NCBI RefSeq assembly: GCF_020509005.1
Contig: NC_063019.1
Span: 2,480,001 to 2,544,000, forward strand
Length of the DNA: 64,000 nucleotides
Source of the DNA: Fulvia fulva
Lineage: Eukaryota; Ascomycota; Dothideomycetes; Mycosphaerellales; Mycosphaerellaceae
Reading direction: 5' to 3'
Shown: positions 1 to 11,369 of the stretch, in pieces
Position numbering within the stretch: the first letter of the stretch is position 1
How the letters are laid out: every line of letters begins with the position of its first letter
Position numbers and translations under genes: made by a program
The notes under the pieces: model-generated
The model's input: the letters and a program-made list of their open reading frames with translations, nothing else
Databases searched by the model: none
Told to the model about the DNA's origin: nothing

Positions 1-2495
1 CAATCGTCTGTTCTTCGTTAAAGGGATTAAGGGGGTTATATATTTACGTATAAACGTCTAATTAAGAGAGAGAGAGGTAGAGGTAGAATCTATAAGGCCG
101 CGAGCCTTTTCGTATTATATTATTCCGAGTAATACTATATAAGGGTGTATAGCTAGTTGTTATTTATCTAGTATATATACCGATATCTTAAGCTCCTTAC
201 TATAGTCCGTCTCTTATATTCTATATCTCTTAATCTTATACTCTTTCTATCTTAGAAAGTTCGGTTACTAACCGCTATCTACTACGCTTAGGTAGCGGTC
301 GTACTATTTCCCTATTACTATAGGTCGGTAGTAAGGGAGCTAAGGTTCGGGTTAGCGTTCGCGTTGTTTTATAGACGTAGAGGGCGGTAGTCGCCGTCGT
401 AACTATATATCGGGCATTCGGGGTTTAGTAATACGTACGAGCCTATACGGTAGCGGTAGTACTTACCCTACTTCTTAAGGTCCTTAGGCTACTTACGGTT
501 TAATAAAGGTAGGTTCTATAAGTAAACCGGTAGGTCCTCCTTCTTCTTCGTACCTACGTATTATAGTAGTCGCTAGACGATTATAGCGGTCGTACTAGTA
601 GCTACGGCGCCTACGGCATTACTACCGCCTTATACGCCGTTATTACTCGAATTAGGGTTGCTACGTAGGCGCTTCTTCTATAGATATAGTCGGTCGGTCT
701 CGTAGAAGCTCTTATCTAATACCGTATATTCCTTAATAACATCCTATATATCGTATAAGCGTCTATCTATTTCCCTATTACCAAAAGTCTTAATAAAGTA
801 CTTACGGTTTAGGTAGCTACGAAACAGTATTAGCTTAGTCTCTTTGGTCTACTCTATCTAAGTACGTAGCTTTAAGTAGCGAGCGTAGAAGGTAATAAAG
901 GTCTCGCCCTACTCCTACTTATAGGTAGCGATATTAAGTATAGCCTTAGTTCCTTCGTTACGGGTGCCGTACTAGCGCGTTATCTAATCTAGTAGTTCTT
1001 TACTAGTCTTGAACTCGTTAAATAATTGTTATCTAGGCACGAGGATCCTCGGCTTAATACTTCTCTAAGGGTCACCCTGTGTCTATCTATATATAAAACG
1101 TAGGCCGTCTACCTCGGAGCGGAAAGTAGTTATAGTTAGCTTAAGAAGCACGCTACTATACTAACTGTCGAAGTTAGGGTCGTAATCGTTCTTAAAGTAC
1201 TTCGGGTTAGGTACGCCCTTACTAACCTCGATACCGCGTATTAGAGTACGGTTAATAGTAAATAGGCGTTCTGAAAGTTCGGTTAGGGGAGTCTATATAC
1301 GGGTATTACGCGCTCGAGAGTCGCGACCGTTATTGTTATTAGGTCGTAGACGGTTTCTATCACGTCCTCGGTCGTTATTACTATTACCGTTATTATTATT
1401 ATTACTACCGCCTCCGCCGCCGCCGCCTCTACTAGTAGCTTTACGATACTTACGTATTAGCTACTCGAGTAAAGTCTCGCGTAGAGGTGAATAGGAGGGT
1501 CGGCGACTAGAGCGGCCCCTACCTCTATTCTATATAGTGTCTTTAGTAGCTTAGAGTCGAGTCTTTAGATCGTTAACCTCCTTCTATAGAGCCTAGTTCT
1601 TAGCTTCGGCATCCTATACCTTCTTCTTCTCCTTTTCGTAAATCTCGCTAAATTGCTTATATAGGTTATTAGCCTCCCTATACTTCTTCTCTACCTCTTA
1701 TAACTTTACTAGGTTATAATCCTTCTTACTCTTTAGGTCTACGGCTATCTTCTATATTATAGCCTCCTCGCTTCGTAGCATCTTATAGATACGGTTATAC
1801 TCGGTATATAGCGTAGTGTACTAGGTGTTCTAGAGGTTATTAGCTCGCTCTATTATATCGAGTTATCTGCCTTTAGTAATCGCTATATTCACTACCTATA
1901 GTACGAAGTATAGGTAGTCTTTAGGTACTAGGATACGAGGGTCGTAAGTTTGTCTAGTATAACATTCTAGTATTCGGATACGAGAATATACTCTACCTCG
2001 TCGAGTAATAGGTATACCTCGTCTAGGTTGCCGCCTAGGTTCTCTTCGAGCTTGAACTCGAACAGTTCTATAAAGTCAATCTTACTACCTTCTTCTCGCT
2101 CGAAGGCTTTCTAGTAAGCTTTATTAATTTCCTATTATAGCGCGACACCGGTGTCTACTATAACCCGCCGGTTATCGTCCTATATCTAACTCTAAGGAAA
2201 AGAGGAGAGGTTAGAGAAAAGAGATATACGCTACTTACCTTTACTCTTAGGCTTTAGTAGCGGTAGTATACCGCTATTTGTCTATAAAGTTATATTGTCT
2301 AGGTTTAGGGGAGGCGTAACGATGCCTATTTCCTAACTATCTACGAGCGCGCGACTACCTACTAATAATATCGCCGCGTTACGTTCTTTAGGCATTTACG
2401 CGCTATACGCCTTACCGTGTTCTATGTTCTAATACGACTCTACGCGTTCTTCGAGTTCTATAGTTCTGTCTATTCCTATTATTACGCGTCCCTTA

Positions 2496-2514
2496 CCTAG
2501 ATCCGCGATCTAGG
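2496..2514. other. Leader hairpin of gypsy-1 (partial copy)
   Basis: A perfect inverted repeat, CCTAGATC-3 nt-GATCTAGG, lies about 20 bp inside the LTR. The same hairpin is at the equivalent place in the complete copy at 8052-8070. Confidence 0.6.
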
Positions 2515-2532
2515 TAGGGTAGTAGAACAAAC

Positions 2533-2716
2533 TATAAGAGCGCGCGTACCGTAGGGTCTAAATAAGAGAGTTATTATTCTACGAAGCTATAAAAGAGGAG
2601 CGCGAGGCGCGGCGAAGTTATAAAGTAAAGCTAAGCCGCGCTAACCCGATAAGGAAGGTCCGCGGCTTAGCCGGGCCGACGTAGCTATAGTAAGGGGTCG
2701 CGGGCTACCCGTAATA
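2533..2716 (-). repeat. 5' LTR of partial gypsy-1 copy
   Basis: A 184-bp LTR, identical in length and closely similar to the LTR pair at 7850-8033 and 15475-15658. Its outer end reads TA-TTACGGG on the minus strand, where the intact LTR has TG-TTACGGG. This fits a TpG to TpA mutation. Confidence 0.87.
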
Positions 2717-4705
2717 CGAGTTAGTCTATTTAGCTACTTGATCTAGCTAAGTAGTCGTCTCGAGTTCCCTATACTACGGTAGGTTTACTATTAGGAGGTC
2801 TCTTATATCGTCCTAGTATACCTTCTTCTAGTTACGGCGTAGTTTGCTTACTAGCTCCTCTATTACCTTTACCCCTAGCGTCGTTTAAATAGGAATATAG
2901 TCTAAGGAGGCCTCTAGCGCGTAGTTCGGTCGGTATTAGACTAGTCTCTCTTTAAGTTCTCGTAATAGAAAGTATAGGTCGATTATACTTATACTTATAC
3001 GGGCCTTCTACGTCTCTATTCCCTTTAGGGTTACTAAGGCTATTCCGTAGCGTACGGTTATATATAGTAGCTTCCCCCCTAGAAACGCGTACGGGGGAGT
3101 GAAGTCGAGTCCCTACTATAGGTAGTAGAGGTTAAAGTCGCTAAGGAGTACTGACTTTACGTCTTAGCTTAGGGTCCGCTCTAGGTAGGCGAGGGTTCCT
3201 AGTTTCCTACTCGTTCGACCCTACGGTAGCGGGTTATAAACGTTATAGATCTAGATAGAGCCTTATGTCGTATCGATCTAGATTAAAATTATGCCTCCTA
3301 GGTTACCCTACTACGGTAGTATAACCTTCTACGACTTAAGGTCTATAGTCTTACTTACGTATATATATATCCTCGGGATAACGCCTCGTTTGCCTACGAT
3401 TACGGTATAGTATCTCCGGTCATTATATATAGCTAGGAGTCGTACGTAGGGTTTAATCTATAGTTCCTATATCGTAATAATATAATGCCGTAGCGGGTCT
3501 AGCTCTTATAGAAAGTAGCGCTAGACTTTGTCCCTACTTTTATTTACGTTATACTATACGATAGTAATGTCGGCGTATAGTATTATCTATTATCCGTAAG
3601 GTCTATTTCCGTACTAACCTACTATATCTCCTAAGTCTATATCCCGCTATCCGGCTAGCCCTAGGACCGCTAGGGCGCCCTAAAGATTCGTATTTAGCCT
3701 AGTTCGTTAGCGGCCCGGTTAAGGTGACGAGGCCTACTAGGAGGTAGATACGTTTAAGGTTAGGTTCCCTTATTTAACTCTTCTACCCTCTTCCTCTTAC
3801 TCGGCTCGAAGCCCTTATATATAGTAGGTCTCTCCTACTATCGTTAGGAGTACCTAGCTAGTATAGAGATCCTTACTTGTCTCGCTCGTTCTTATACTAC
3901 TATTCTAGCTAGGCATTAGTTTAAATACGCTAGGTACCTTCTACCGTAGTATATATACCTACTCTCCTTTTCTAGGCATTCCCTTCCCTATTATAGGCCT
4001 ACGTAGTAAGGGTACCTTAGGGTCTTCTCCCCGTATTTTAGGGCTATATAACCGTACTATTAGTATTAGAAGCATTATAGTACCCTATAGCTACTCTAAT
4101 AGATCTCCGTGTCTATTCTCTCGTAGTGCTAGAATAGCCTATTGTCTAGTATCTAGTTACCTTGTTCCGCTATCTCTACCTAGATAATAAGCGATAAATA
4201 CGTCTTTACTCGGTCTACTGTCTTATATAACTATACCGCCTTCGTTAGTCGTACTCCTAGGGATATATTCTAGTTCTATACTTAGAGTTAGGGAAAGTCT
4301 TCGACCTTAAATGTCCTAGGGACCCCGTAGGTAATGATAGTATACTATTAGTAGGAGACTCGTACCGACTTCGCGACTTTAGTAGTTTACTCCTTATAGG
4401 TCTCTAGTTTTTGTCTATTAGACTCTTATACGGTAAAGAGTCTTACTACGCCTATTACCTCTACCTTTGCTCTAACTACCTCCTTTTAGTCGATTCTATC
4501 GATAATCTCCTTACTTATTAGGGCTACGATTTCTTGTTTCTCCGCCGGATTAGTAATATATAGGCGTACCGTATTACTTACCTTCGTAGGGGGTTAATTC
4601 TTACCTACTACTACTATTACCTATATAGTTAGTCTCTAGGCTACCTTCTATATTACTTATTAGAGTAACCTAGGTAAGCGGGGGACTGACCTAGTTGATT
4701 ATAGC
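2717..4705 (-). pseudogene. LINE-3 remnant: ORF1-like region and endonuclease
   Basis: Read on the minus strand this is a RIP-ruined non-LTR retrotransposon fragment. An ORF1-like stretch runs from about 4700 down to 3700. Below it is an apurinic/apyrimidinic-type endonuclease domain, with a VYNPLP block near 3235 and an (S/G)DFNL block at about 3127-3146. Such endonucleases nick target DNA to prime reverse transcription. The wording differs from the endonucleases of LINE-1 and LINE-2 in this window, so I treat it as a third family. No reverse transcriptase follows. The remnant stops at the LTR of the partial gypsy-1 copy, which probably inserted here. All frames carry many TAG/TAA codons. 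Confidence 0.6.
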
Positions 4706-4790
4706 GAGGCTACTATTAAATACGACATATTTCAAAGCCCTTATTAAGGCTATTCTAATAATCTATAAAGTAGGCTACTACCCCTAGAAT
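4706..4790 (+). repeat. Inverted fragment of LINE-1 5' end
   Basis: About 85 bp match the 5' ends of both long LINE-1 copies (plus strand 25894-25978; minus strand 17580-17494), ending in the shared block CCCCTAGAAT. It points opposite to the LINE-1 3' portion that starts at 4791, so the junction is a rearrangement and not a simple truncation. Confidence 0.6.
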
Positions 4791-7140
4791 CTCTTCCTAT
4801 ACTACTCCTACTAGGCGGTACTATTCTAGCTAGCCCTTCTCTAGTATCTAGTTCGTAATACGCCGTAGGTCCTTAACGTTGTTAAGAAGTGCCCTAATCG
4901 TCCGGTTCCTCGCCTTTACTATCTACTCCCCCCTTTATAGTAACTACCTCGGATAGACGAGGAGTACGTACCGTATATTCTAGGAGTAATAGCCGTAGGG
5001 GTAGCTAGTATTCGTATATTCTAGAACCTTCCTCTATAATAGGTACCCCTAGAGGCCGATATATTCCCTTCGTAGTTAGGTTACTATACTACTCTATACC
5101 CTCGTAAGGCGGTAGTAGATAAGCTTCGGGGAGTACTTAACCGCGGATTTCGTAGCTAACTATTCCTTAGGTTATCCCGCTAGCTAAGGGCGTCTACTAT
5201 ACCCTACACCCTAGTTGTTCTACCTCTCTTTCTATAGTTGCTCTATAAACGACTTCTTACCTTCCTATCGTATTACTAGCTATTCGTCCCTTACCCGGTA
5301 GTTCGGCTCGTTCCCGGGTCGAATGCCCTTATACGCTAGTACTAATTCGCGGGCCCTTACAACTATACTAGCGATAACCTTCTATACTAGGTACTATGCC
5401 GACTTGCCTAAGTAGGAGGTCCGTAGTTCCTAGATATATAGGTCGATCGGCGGTATAGCGGTCTCGTACTTAAGCATTCTTATTAGTATCGACTTATATA
5501 CCCCGGTGACCTTCCTTAGGTATTAGTTTTAGATCTTCGCTAACGGCGCGACGAGTCCCTTTAATAGGTAGGCCCTCTCGCCTAAGGACTATACTTAGCT
5601 ACTATAGGTAAGAACTGGCCGTATAATAGCCGTATATAGAAGTCGTAACTACCGAAAGTCCGCCCCCTATATAGACGTAGTAAGCCTCTAGTATAATACT
5701 ATATTCTGTTTAGCTTTCTATAATATTACCTATACGTACTTCCTCTACCGTAGCGCCGGGTCTACCTATAGTCCGAGGATCCTAAGCTAATTTGCCGGGT
5801 TAGTCGTATACCCCTATATCTAGATAGAAGCTTATATATTATAGAACCGTAGCCGGCGCGTAAAGTGTATTAGATTATACTCTTCTAGGGCAAACCGAGC
5901 CCTTTACCTCCTAGCCTAGTCCTCGTAGATCTTATACTTCTCTTCTAGTAGCCTATAGTTCTCCTTAGTCGAGGACGACTACGCTAGGATATTCGTGTCG
6001 TCTACGAAGCCGCTCGTAGCGGTATTCTTAGATTCTAGGGCTAGGAGTAGCGTCGCTATAGAGAAGAGGAATAGGATAGGTACTAGCGTTAAGCCTAACG
6101 GGATTCTAGTATAGACTACTTAAAATAGGCTTTTGTACTAACCGACTAGGATCGACGTACTACGGTTTTAGAGGTAGGACCGTACGAAGTTAATAAGCTA
6201 CTTAGGGAGTCCTTTCGACCTTAGGATATAGAGTAGCCGCGGGTATAATACGTAGTCAAAGGCTCCCGATATGTCTAGACTAAGTAAGAATGCTACCTTG
6301 TCTCTATTCTTATACTAGATAGCCTTTACCTAAGAGGTAATAACTTCTATCGCGGATATCGTCGATCGCTATAGGCGCGTACCTATCTAGGTGTCCGGGA
6401 GTAGGGAGTACTCCTCTACCGCCTAAGAGAGTCTCGTTATAACTAGCTTCTTAAGCGCCTTCCTAAGAGTATTAAGGAGCGTAATTAGGCGGTATAACTT
6501 CACCTACGTATAGTCCTCCTTTTACGGCTTACGTAGGACTACTATCGTCGATTATTTAAATACTATCGGGTAGTATCCGGTCTATAGGCAGGCGTTAAAG
6601 ATCGCTACGACTACTAGGGCTAGTTAATCTCTACACTTCTTTAGTAGCTCGTTTAGGATCCTATCCGGCCCTAGGGCTTTCTTCGCCGGTAACTTCCTAA
6701 GTATAGCGATAATATCTCCCTCGGACATATCCTATTAGACCGCGATACTAGGGGCTAGGAGAGTAGAGCTATTTATATCGCTTAGATTAGCCTCGACTAG
6801 GGGCGGGAAGAACTTACTAGCTAGTAGACGCGCCTTAGCCTCGGGGTCGCTAACCGGGCTACTAGGCGATTATAGCGCTAGAATAGAGAAGGAGGGGCCC
6901 TATATAGGGTCCTATCGGGCCTATTTTACTAGCTTCTATATCCTCGCTAGCTTGCCGGCGATTTCTTCTACTATAGCTCTCTAGCCGACTACTTTCTCCC
7001 TCCGTATTATAGCTTTCTTCTATTAGTATTCCTCCCTATATACGTTCTAGGCCTCCTCGCTATAGCTGCTCGTCTATACCCGGCGGGCTCTCCTTACTTC
7101 TCTTACTACCGTAGTATACTTCGGCGTCTAGTATAGTTTA
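4791..7140 (-). pseudogene. LINE-1 copy 1 ORF2: reverse transcriptase and C-terminal knuckle
   Basis: The reverse transcriptase of a LINE, which copies element RNA at the nicked target. On the minus strand, going from 7140 down, I read the entry block KKAPGPDRI near 6680, a LDISGAFDYV-type block near 6270, and the catalytic FVDD block at about 5994-6015. A cysteine/histidine-rich C-terminal knuckle follows around 4900-5000. No RNase H domain is obvious. The frame carries dozens of TAG codons that look like former CAG or TGG. It continues upstream beyond the solo LTR. Confidence 0.8.
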
Positions 7141-7381
7141 TGTTAAAACAGGTACGGGTGGATAGTAGCGGAGTGGAGTAAGAGATCAATCTTCAACTGA
7201 CTAATAGCACGAGTATGTAGCAATATATTAGGAACTAATATATTGATTGTGTTGGATGTCTATCTAAGCTAAAGGGGAGAGAAGGTATCTCCCTATAAGC
7301 TGAGTCATCGTGGATGCCTTAGGCTACTAGATCACTTCCTGATTATTGACTCCCTTTGAGATGCTACATCTTAACAGTTTA
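7136..7381 (+). repeat. Solo LTR with 5-bp TSD
   Basis: A 236-bp sequence (7141-7376) starts TGTTAAAACAGG and ends ATCTTAACA, with the TSD gttta on both sides (7136-7140 and 7377-7381). The host LINE frame continues cleanly across it. Its first bases resemble the copia-2 LTR, so it is probably a relative left by LTR-LTR recombination. The orientation is not certain. It keeps many TG and CA dinucleotides in a strongly RIPed host. Confidence 0.85.
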
Positions 7382-7844
7382 GACTATATTATTAGTTAGG
7401 TAAGCGGAATGTAAAGTAAGGTCGCTTTTCTTATTTCGTCTATTAACCCTTAGACTACCTCGTCTATCTCGTCTTTACTATTATATTGCTACTACGCGAT
7501 CTAGACTAGCCTCTCGGAGTCGTCGAGGTATACCTAGATATTAGCCTAGTAGGCCTTTCTCTAGTTTAGCTTATAGGGTCCTCGCTAGTATATATTATAT
7601 CTATATCGTAATAGAGGTCCTAACTAGTATATAGTCTAACGACGCCTCGAGTTTATATTCGATCCTATAGTAGGTTACTATATAGTAGTAGCTATCTAAG
7701 ATCTAGGAGAGGTCGATCGTACCTTAGAACCCCCCTCTCTTCTAGGTACCTAGGTCCTTCGGGGTATTAAGGGTAATTACGTTACTCGCTATTAAGTTAA
7801 GTACTTTAACGGCTATAGGGTACGGCTATATAAGGCTTTCCTAG
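7382..7844 (-). pseudogene. LINE-1 copy 1 endonuclease, C-terminal part
   Basis: The second half of the LINE-1 endonuclease and the start of the linker to the reverse transcriptase, on the minus strand. It matches 27800-28280 of the full-length copy, including the stretch encoding LIASNVIALNTPKDLGT. Gypsy-1 cuts it immediately after the GDFN block, whose other half lies at 15672-15686. Several stop codons interrupt it. Confidence 0.75.
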
Positions 7845-7849
7845 GAAGG

Positions 7850-8033
7850 TGTTACGGGTAGCCCGCGACCCCTTACTATAGCTACGTCGGCCCGGCTAAA
7901 CCGCGGACCTTCTATATCGGGCTAGCGCGGCTTAGCTTTACTTTATAACTTCGCCGCGCTTCGCGCTCCTCTTTCGTAGCTTCGTAGAACAACAACTATC
8001 TCATTCGGACCCTATAGTACGCGCGCCCTTATA
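7850..8033 (+). repeat. gypsy-1 5' LTR
   Basis: 184 bp, starting TGTTACGGG and ending CCCTTATA; the final TA probably was CA. It differs from the 3' LTR by only a few bases, although both carry RIP-type changes. Confidence 0.9.
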
Positions 8034-8051
8034 GTTTGTTCTACCTTACTA

Positions 8052-8070
8052 CCTAGATCGCGGATCTAGG
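8052..8070. other. gypsy-1 leader hairpin
   Basis: CCTAGATC-GCG-GATCTAGG, a perfect 8-bp inverted repeat that flanking TTAC/TAAG bases extend imperfectly. It starts 19 bp after the LTR, in the zone where primer binding and packaging signals lie in LTR retrotransposons. It is kept in the second copy at 2496-2514. Function is unknown. Confidence 0.55.
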
Positions 8071-8271
8071 TAAGGGACGCGTAATAATAGGAATAGATAG
8101 AACGGTAGAACTCGAGAACGCGTAGAGCCGTATTAGAACATAGAACACGGTAAGGCGTATAGCGCGTAGATACCTAGAGAACGTAACGCGGCGATACTAT
8201 TAGTAGGTAGTCGCGCGCTCGTAGATAGTTAGGATATAGGCACCGTTACGCCTCCCCCGAACCTAGATAAT

Positions 8272-10450
8272 ATGACTTTATAAATAGCGAACGGCGGTAT
8301 ACTACCGCTACCTAAGCCTAAGGGCAAAAGTAAGTAGCGTATATCTCTTTTCCCCGACCTCTCCTCTTTTCCTTAGAGTTAGACATAGAACGATAACCGG
8401 CGGGTTATAGTAGACACCGGTGTCGCGCTATAATAAGAGATTAATAAAGCTTACTAGAAGGCCTTCGAGCGAGAAGAAGGTAGTAAGATTGACTTTATAG
8501 AACTGTTCGAGTTTAAGCTCGAAGAGAACCTAGGCGGCGACCTAGACGAGGTGTATCTATTACTCGACGAGGCAGAACACATTCTCGTATCCGAATACCA
8601 GAATGTCACCCTAGATAACCTCACGACCCTTATATCCTAATACCCGAAGACCACCTACGACTTCGTACTATAAGTAGTTAATACGACGATTACTAAGGGC
8701 AGACAACTCGATATAATAGAGCGAGCTAACGACCTCTAGAACACCTAGTATACTACGCTATACACCGAATACGACCGTATCTACAAGATGCTACGAAGTG
8801 AAGAGCTTGTTATATAGAAAATGGTAGCAGATCTTAAGAGTAAGAAGGATTACGACCTAGCTAAGTTATAAGAGCTAGGGAAGAAATATAAGGAAGCTAA
8901 TAACCTATATAAGTAGTTTAGCGAGATCTACGAGAAGGAAAAGAAGAAGGCACAAGATGCTAAGGCGAAGAACTAGGCCCTATAACAAGAAGTCGATAAC
9001 CTAAAGGCTCGGCTTAAGGTAGGAGATACTATATAGAACGGAGGTAGGGGCCGCTTAGGCCGCCGACCCTCTCGTTCCCGCCTACGCGAGACCTTACTCG
9101 AGTAGCTATTACGTAGGTATCGCGAAGCTACTAGTAGAGGGGGCGGTGGCGGTAGTAGTAATAACGATAGAGACGACGATGACCGTAGCGATAATAGCCG
9201 AGGACGTAATAACGACCGTCCGCGACTAGGACCTAACAATAGTCGTGACTCGAGAATACGTAACACCCGTACCTAGACACTACTAGTTAACCTTCTAGAA
9301 CGTCTCTTTACTATTGACCGTACCCTTACTCGCGGTATAGAGATCGGTAAGGGTATGCCTAACCCTAAGTACTTTAAGAACGATGACGACCCTAATTTCG
9401 ATAGCTAGTATAGTAGTGTTCTCCTAAAGCTAACTATAGTAACCTTCCGTACTAAGGCAGATAGTCTACGCTTCGTATATAGGTAGATATAAGGTAATCC
9501 TTAGCGAAGTCATTAAGCCGAGGATCCCTATACCTAGACAGTAGTCCTTTAACGAGTTTAAGACTAGAGAAGAGTTGTTAGACTAGATAACACGCTAATA
9601 TAGCATACGTAATAAGGGAACTAAGGCTATAGTTAATATTACTACCTATAAGTAAGAACAAGGCGAAATCTTTATAGCCTTCTATGCCCGCTACTCGAAG
9701 TTGCGCGCCTAGATGTTATAGACCGATAAGACCGAGCTTATACTGTTCCGTAACCGACTGAACCGTAAGTACTTTATTAAGACCTTCGGCGACCGCGAAG
9801 TCGACCGCCGCCTAGATAGTATATAAGACGTTATCGAGGAGTATACCGTACTAGACGAGAGTTTCTACGAGACAGATCGACTATACCCGTAGAAGGAGCG
9901 CCCCCGGGGTAATAGTAACTCGAATAGTAATAGCGGCTAGAATAACTAGAATAACGGTAACGTAGTTACTAGTACCGCTACCGGTATAGTAGGTGCCTTA
10001 GTATAGCGCCTACTATAGTACGCTAGTACTAAGAAGAAGGAGGATCTGCCGACATATCTATAGAACCTACCTACGCTTAACCGTAAGTAGCGCGAAGACC
10101 TTAAGAAGTAGGGTAAGTACTACCGCTACCGTATAGGTTTTTACGTATCGACTAACCCTAAATGCCTAATATATAGGTACGATAGCGACTATCGCCTACC
10201 GCGTCTACGTAATACTACGCCGAATCTAAACGCGAACCTTAGTTCCCTAGCCGCCGATCCGCGGTAGGGAAATAGTACGACCGCTACCTAAGCGTAGTAG
10301 ATAGCGGTCACCCGAACTTCCTAGGATAGAAAGAGTATAAGATTAAGAGATACGAAACGTAAGAGACGGTAATAGACTATAGTAAGGAGCTTAAGATATC
10401 GGTATACGTACTAGATAAGTAATAGCTAGCTATATACCCTTATATAGTAT
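8272..10450 (+). pseudogene. gypsy-1 gag (nucleocapsid)
   Basis: Gag packages the element RNA. A likely start ATG lies at 8272, after the leader. The first 220 codons are acidic and then strongly charged, with a predicted coiled-coil-like K/E-rich stretch around 8820-9000 and an R/G/D/N-rich stretch around 9060-9260. A capsid-like region follows (about 9290-9900). A CCHC-type knuckle can be read near 10118-10180. The frame is broken by many TAG/TAA codons at former glutamine or tryptophan positions. The protease that should follow was not resolved. The second copy, on the minus strand at 1-2460, supports the reading. Confidence 0.65.
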
Positions 10451-11369
10451 TACCCGTAATGATATAATATAGAAAGGCTCGAGGCCTTATAGATTCTACT
10501 TCTACCTCTCTCTTTCTTAACTAGAAATTTATACGTAAATACACAATACCCCTAATCCCTTTAACGTAAAGCCGACGACTAACACTAGGAGATAGAACGG
10601 CCACTACGCGGTAGATTATATACGCGGCCCCTATAGACGTAGTTATAGGCGATTATTACGAGCAAATGTTATACTACGTCACCGACCTCGAATACGATAT
10701 CGTCTTTAGCCTACCGTAGCTTATAGCGTACAACCTAAACATCTTCTAGGAGATAGGCGAGGTGGTATTTAGGTCGGATTACTGCTTTAGTCACTGTCTA
10801 TAGAATAAGACACCGATAACAGTATAATCCCTAAACTACCGCGAGAAGAAGAAGTAGGCACTAGTACGGTACGGACTAGAGCCCTTTACTAGAGAAGTAG
10901 CGAGCTTTATAGTAGGAGGGGTAGAGCTAAACGTCTTATTATATGACCTAGAAGATATAGACGATGAAGAAGTGGACTACTAGAGCGTTTCTTAACGCGC
11001 GTAGGGGATGTACGCGTACCGGCCTAGGGCTAAGTGCTTCTATATTATGCCTACTAGGCGTAAGAGCGACGGCGGAGAGCTTAAGCTAAGTGTAATAGCT
11101 ACTAATAATCTAGACCAATTCTTAAATAAGCAGTTTAATCACAACCCGAAGGAGAAGTTACCGCTAATATACTACTATATTACGGACGCTTTCTTAGCTA
11201 AGGATTATAAAGGACTCCTACCTTACCGACTAGGCGTAGATCATAAGATTTATATTAAGCCTAATAGTCTATAAGAGCTACTATACCGCAAGCCCTACGG
11301 CCTAGCTAAGAAGAAGAACGAGGCAGTTAAGAAATAGCTAGACGAGTAAACATCTAAAGGGAAGGTACG

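Larger units (their letters stand above)
1..2716 (-). mobile_element. gypsy-1 chromovirus, second copy, 5' part only
   Basis: This stretch is the reverse complement of the first 2.7 kb of the complete gypsy-1 element at 7850-15658. It holds a 184-bp LTR at its right edge, the untranslated leader, and the gag region up to the edge of the window. It is heavily RIPed and no open frame survives. The TSD next to the LTR should be the bases after 2716, but the other end of the element lies outside the window. It sits head to head with the complete copy, with about 5 kb of LINE sequence between them, so the two form a large inverted repeat. Confidence is high because LTR, leader hairpin and gag all align collinearly. 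Confidence 0.88.

Noticed and set aside
8973..9266. Open stretch of 97 codons on the minus strand
   Set aside because: Lies antisense to the gypsy-1 gag region, has low-complexity Leu/Ser/Pro/Arg content, and is explained by the R/G-rich tract on the plus strand.
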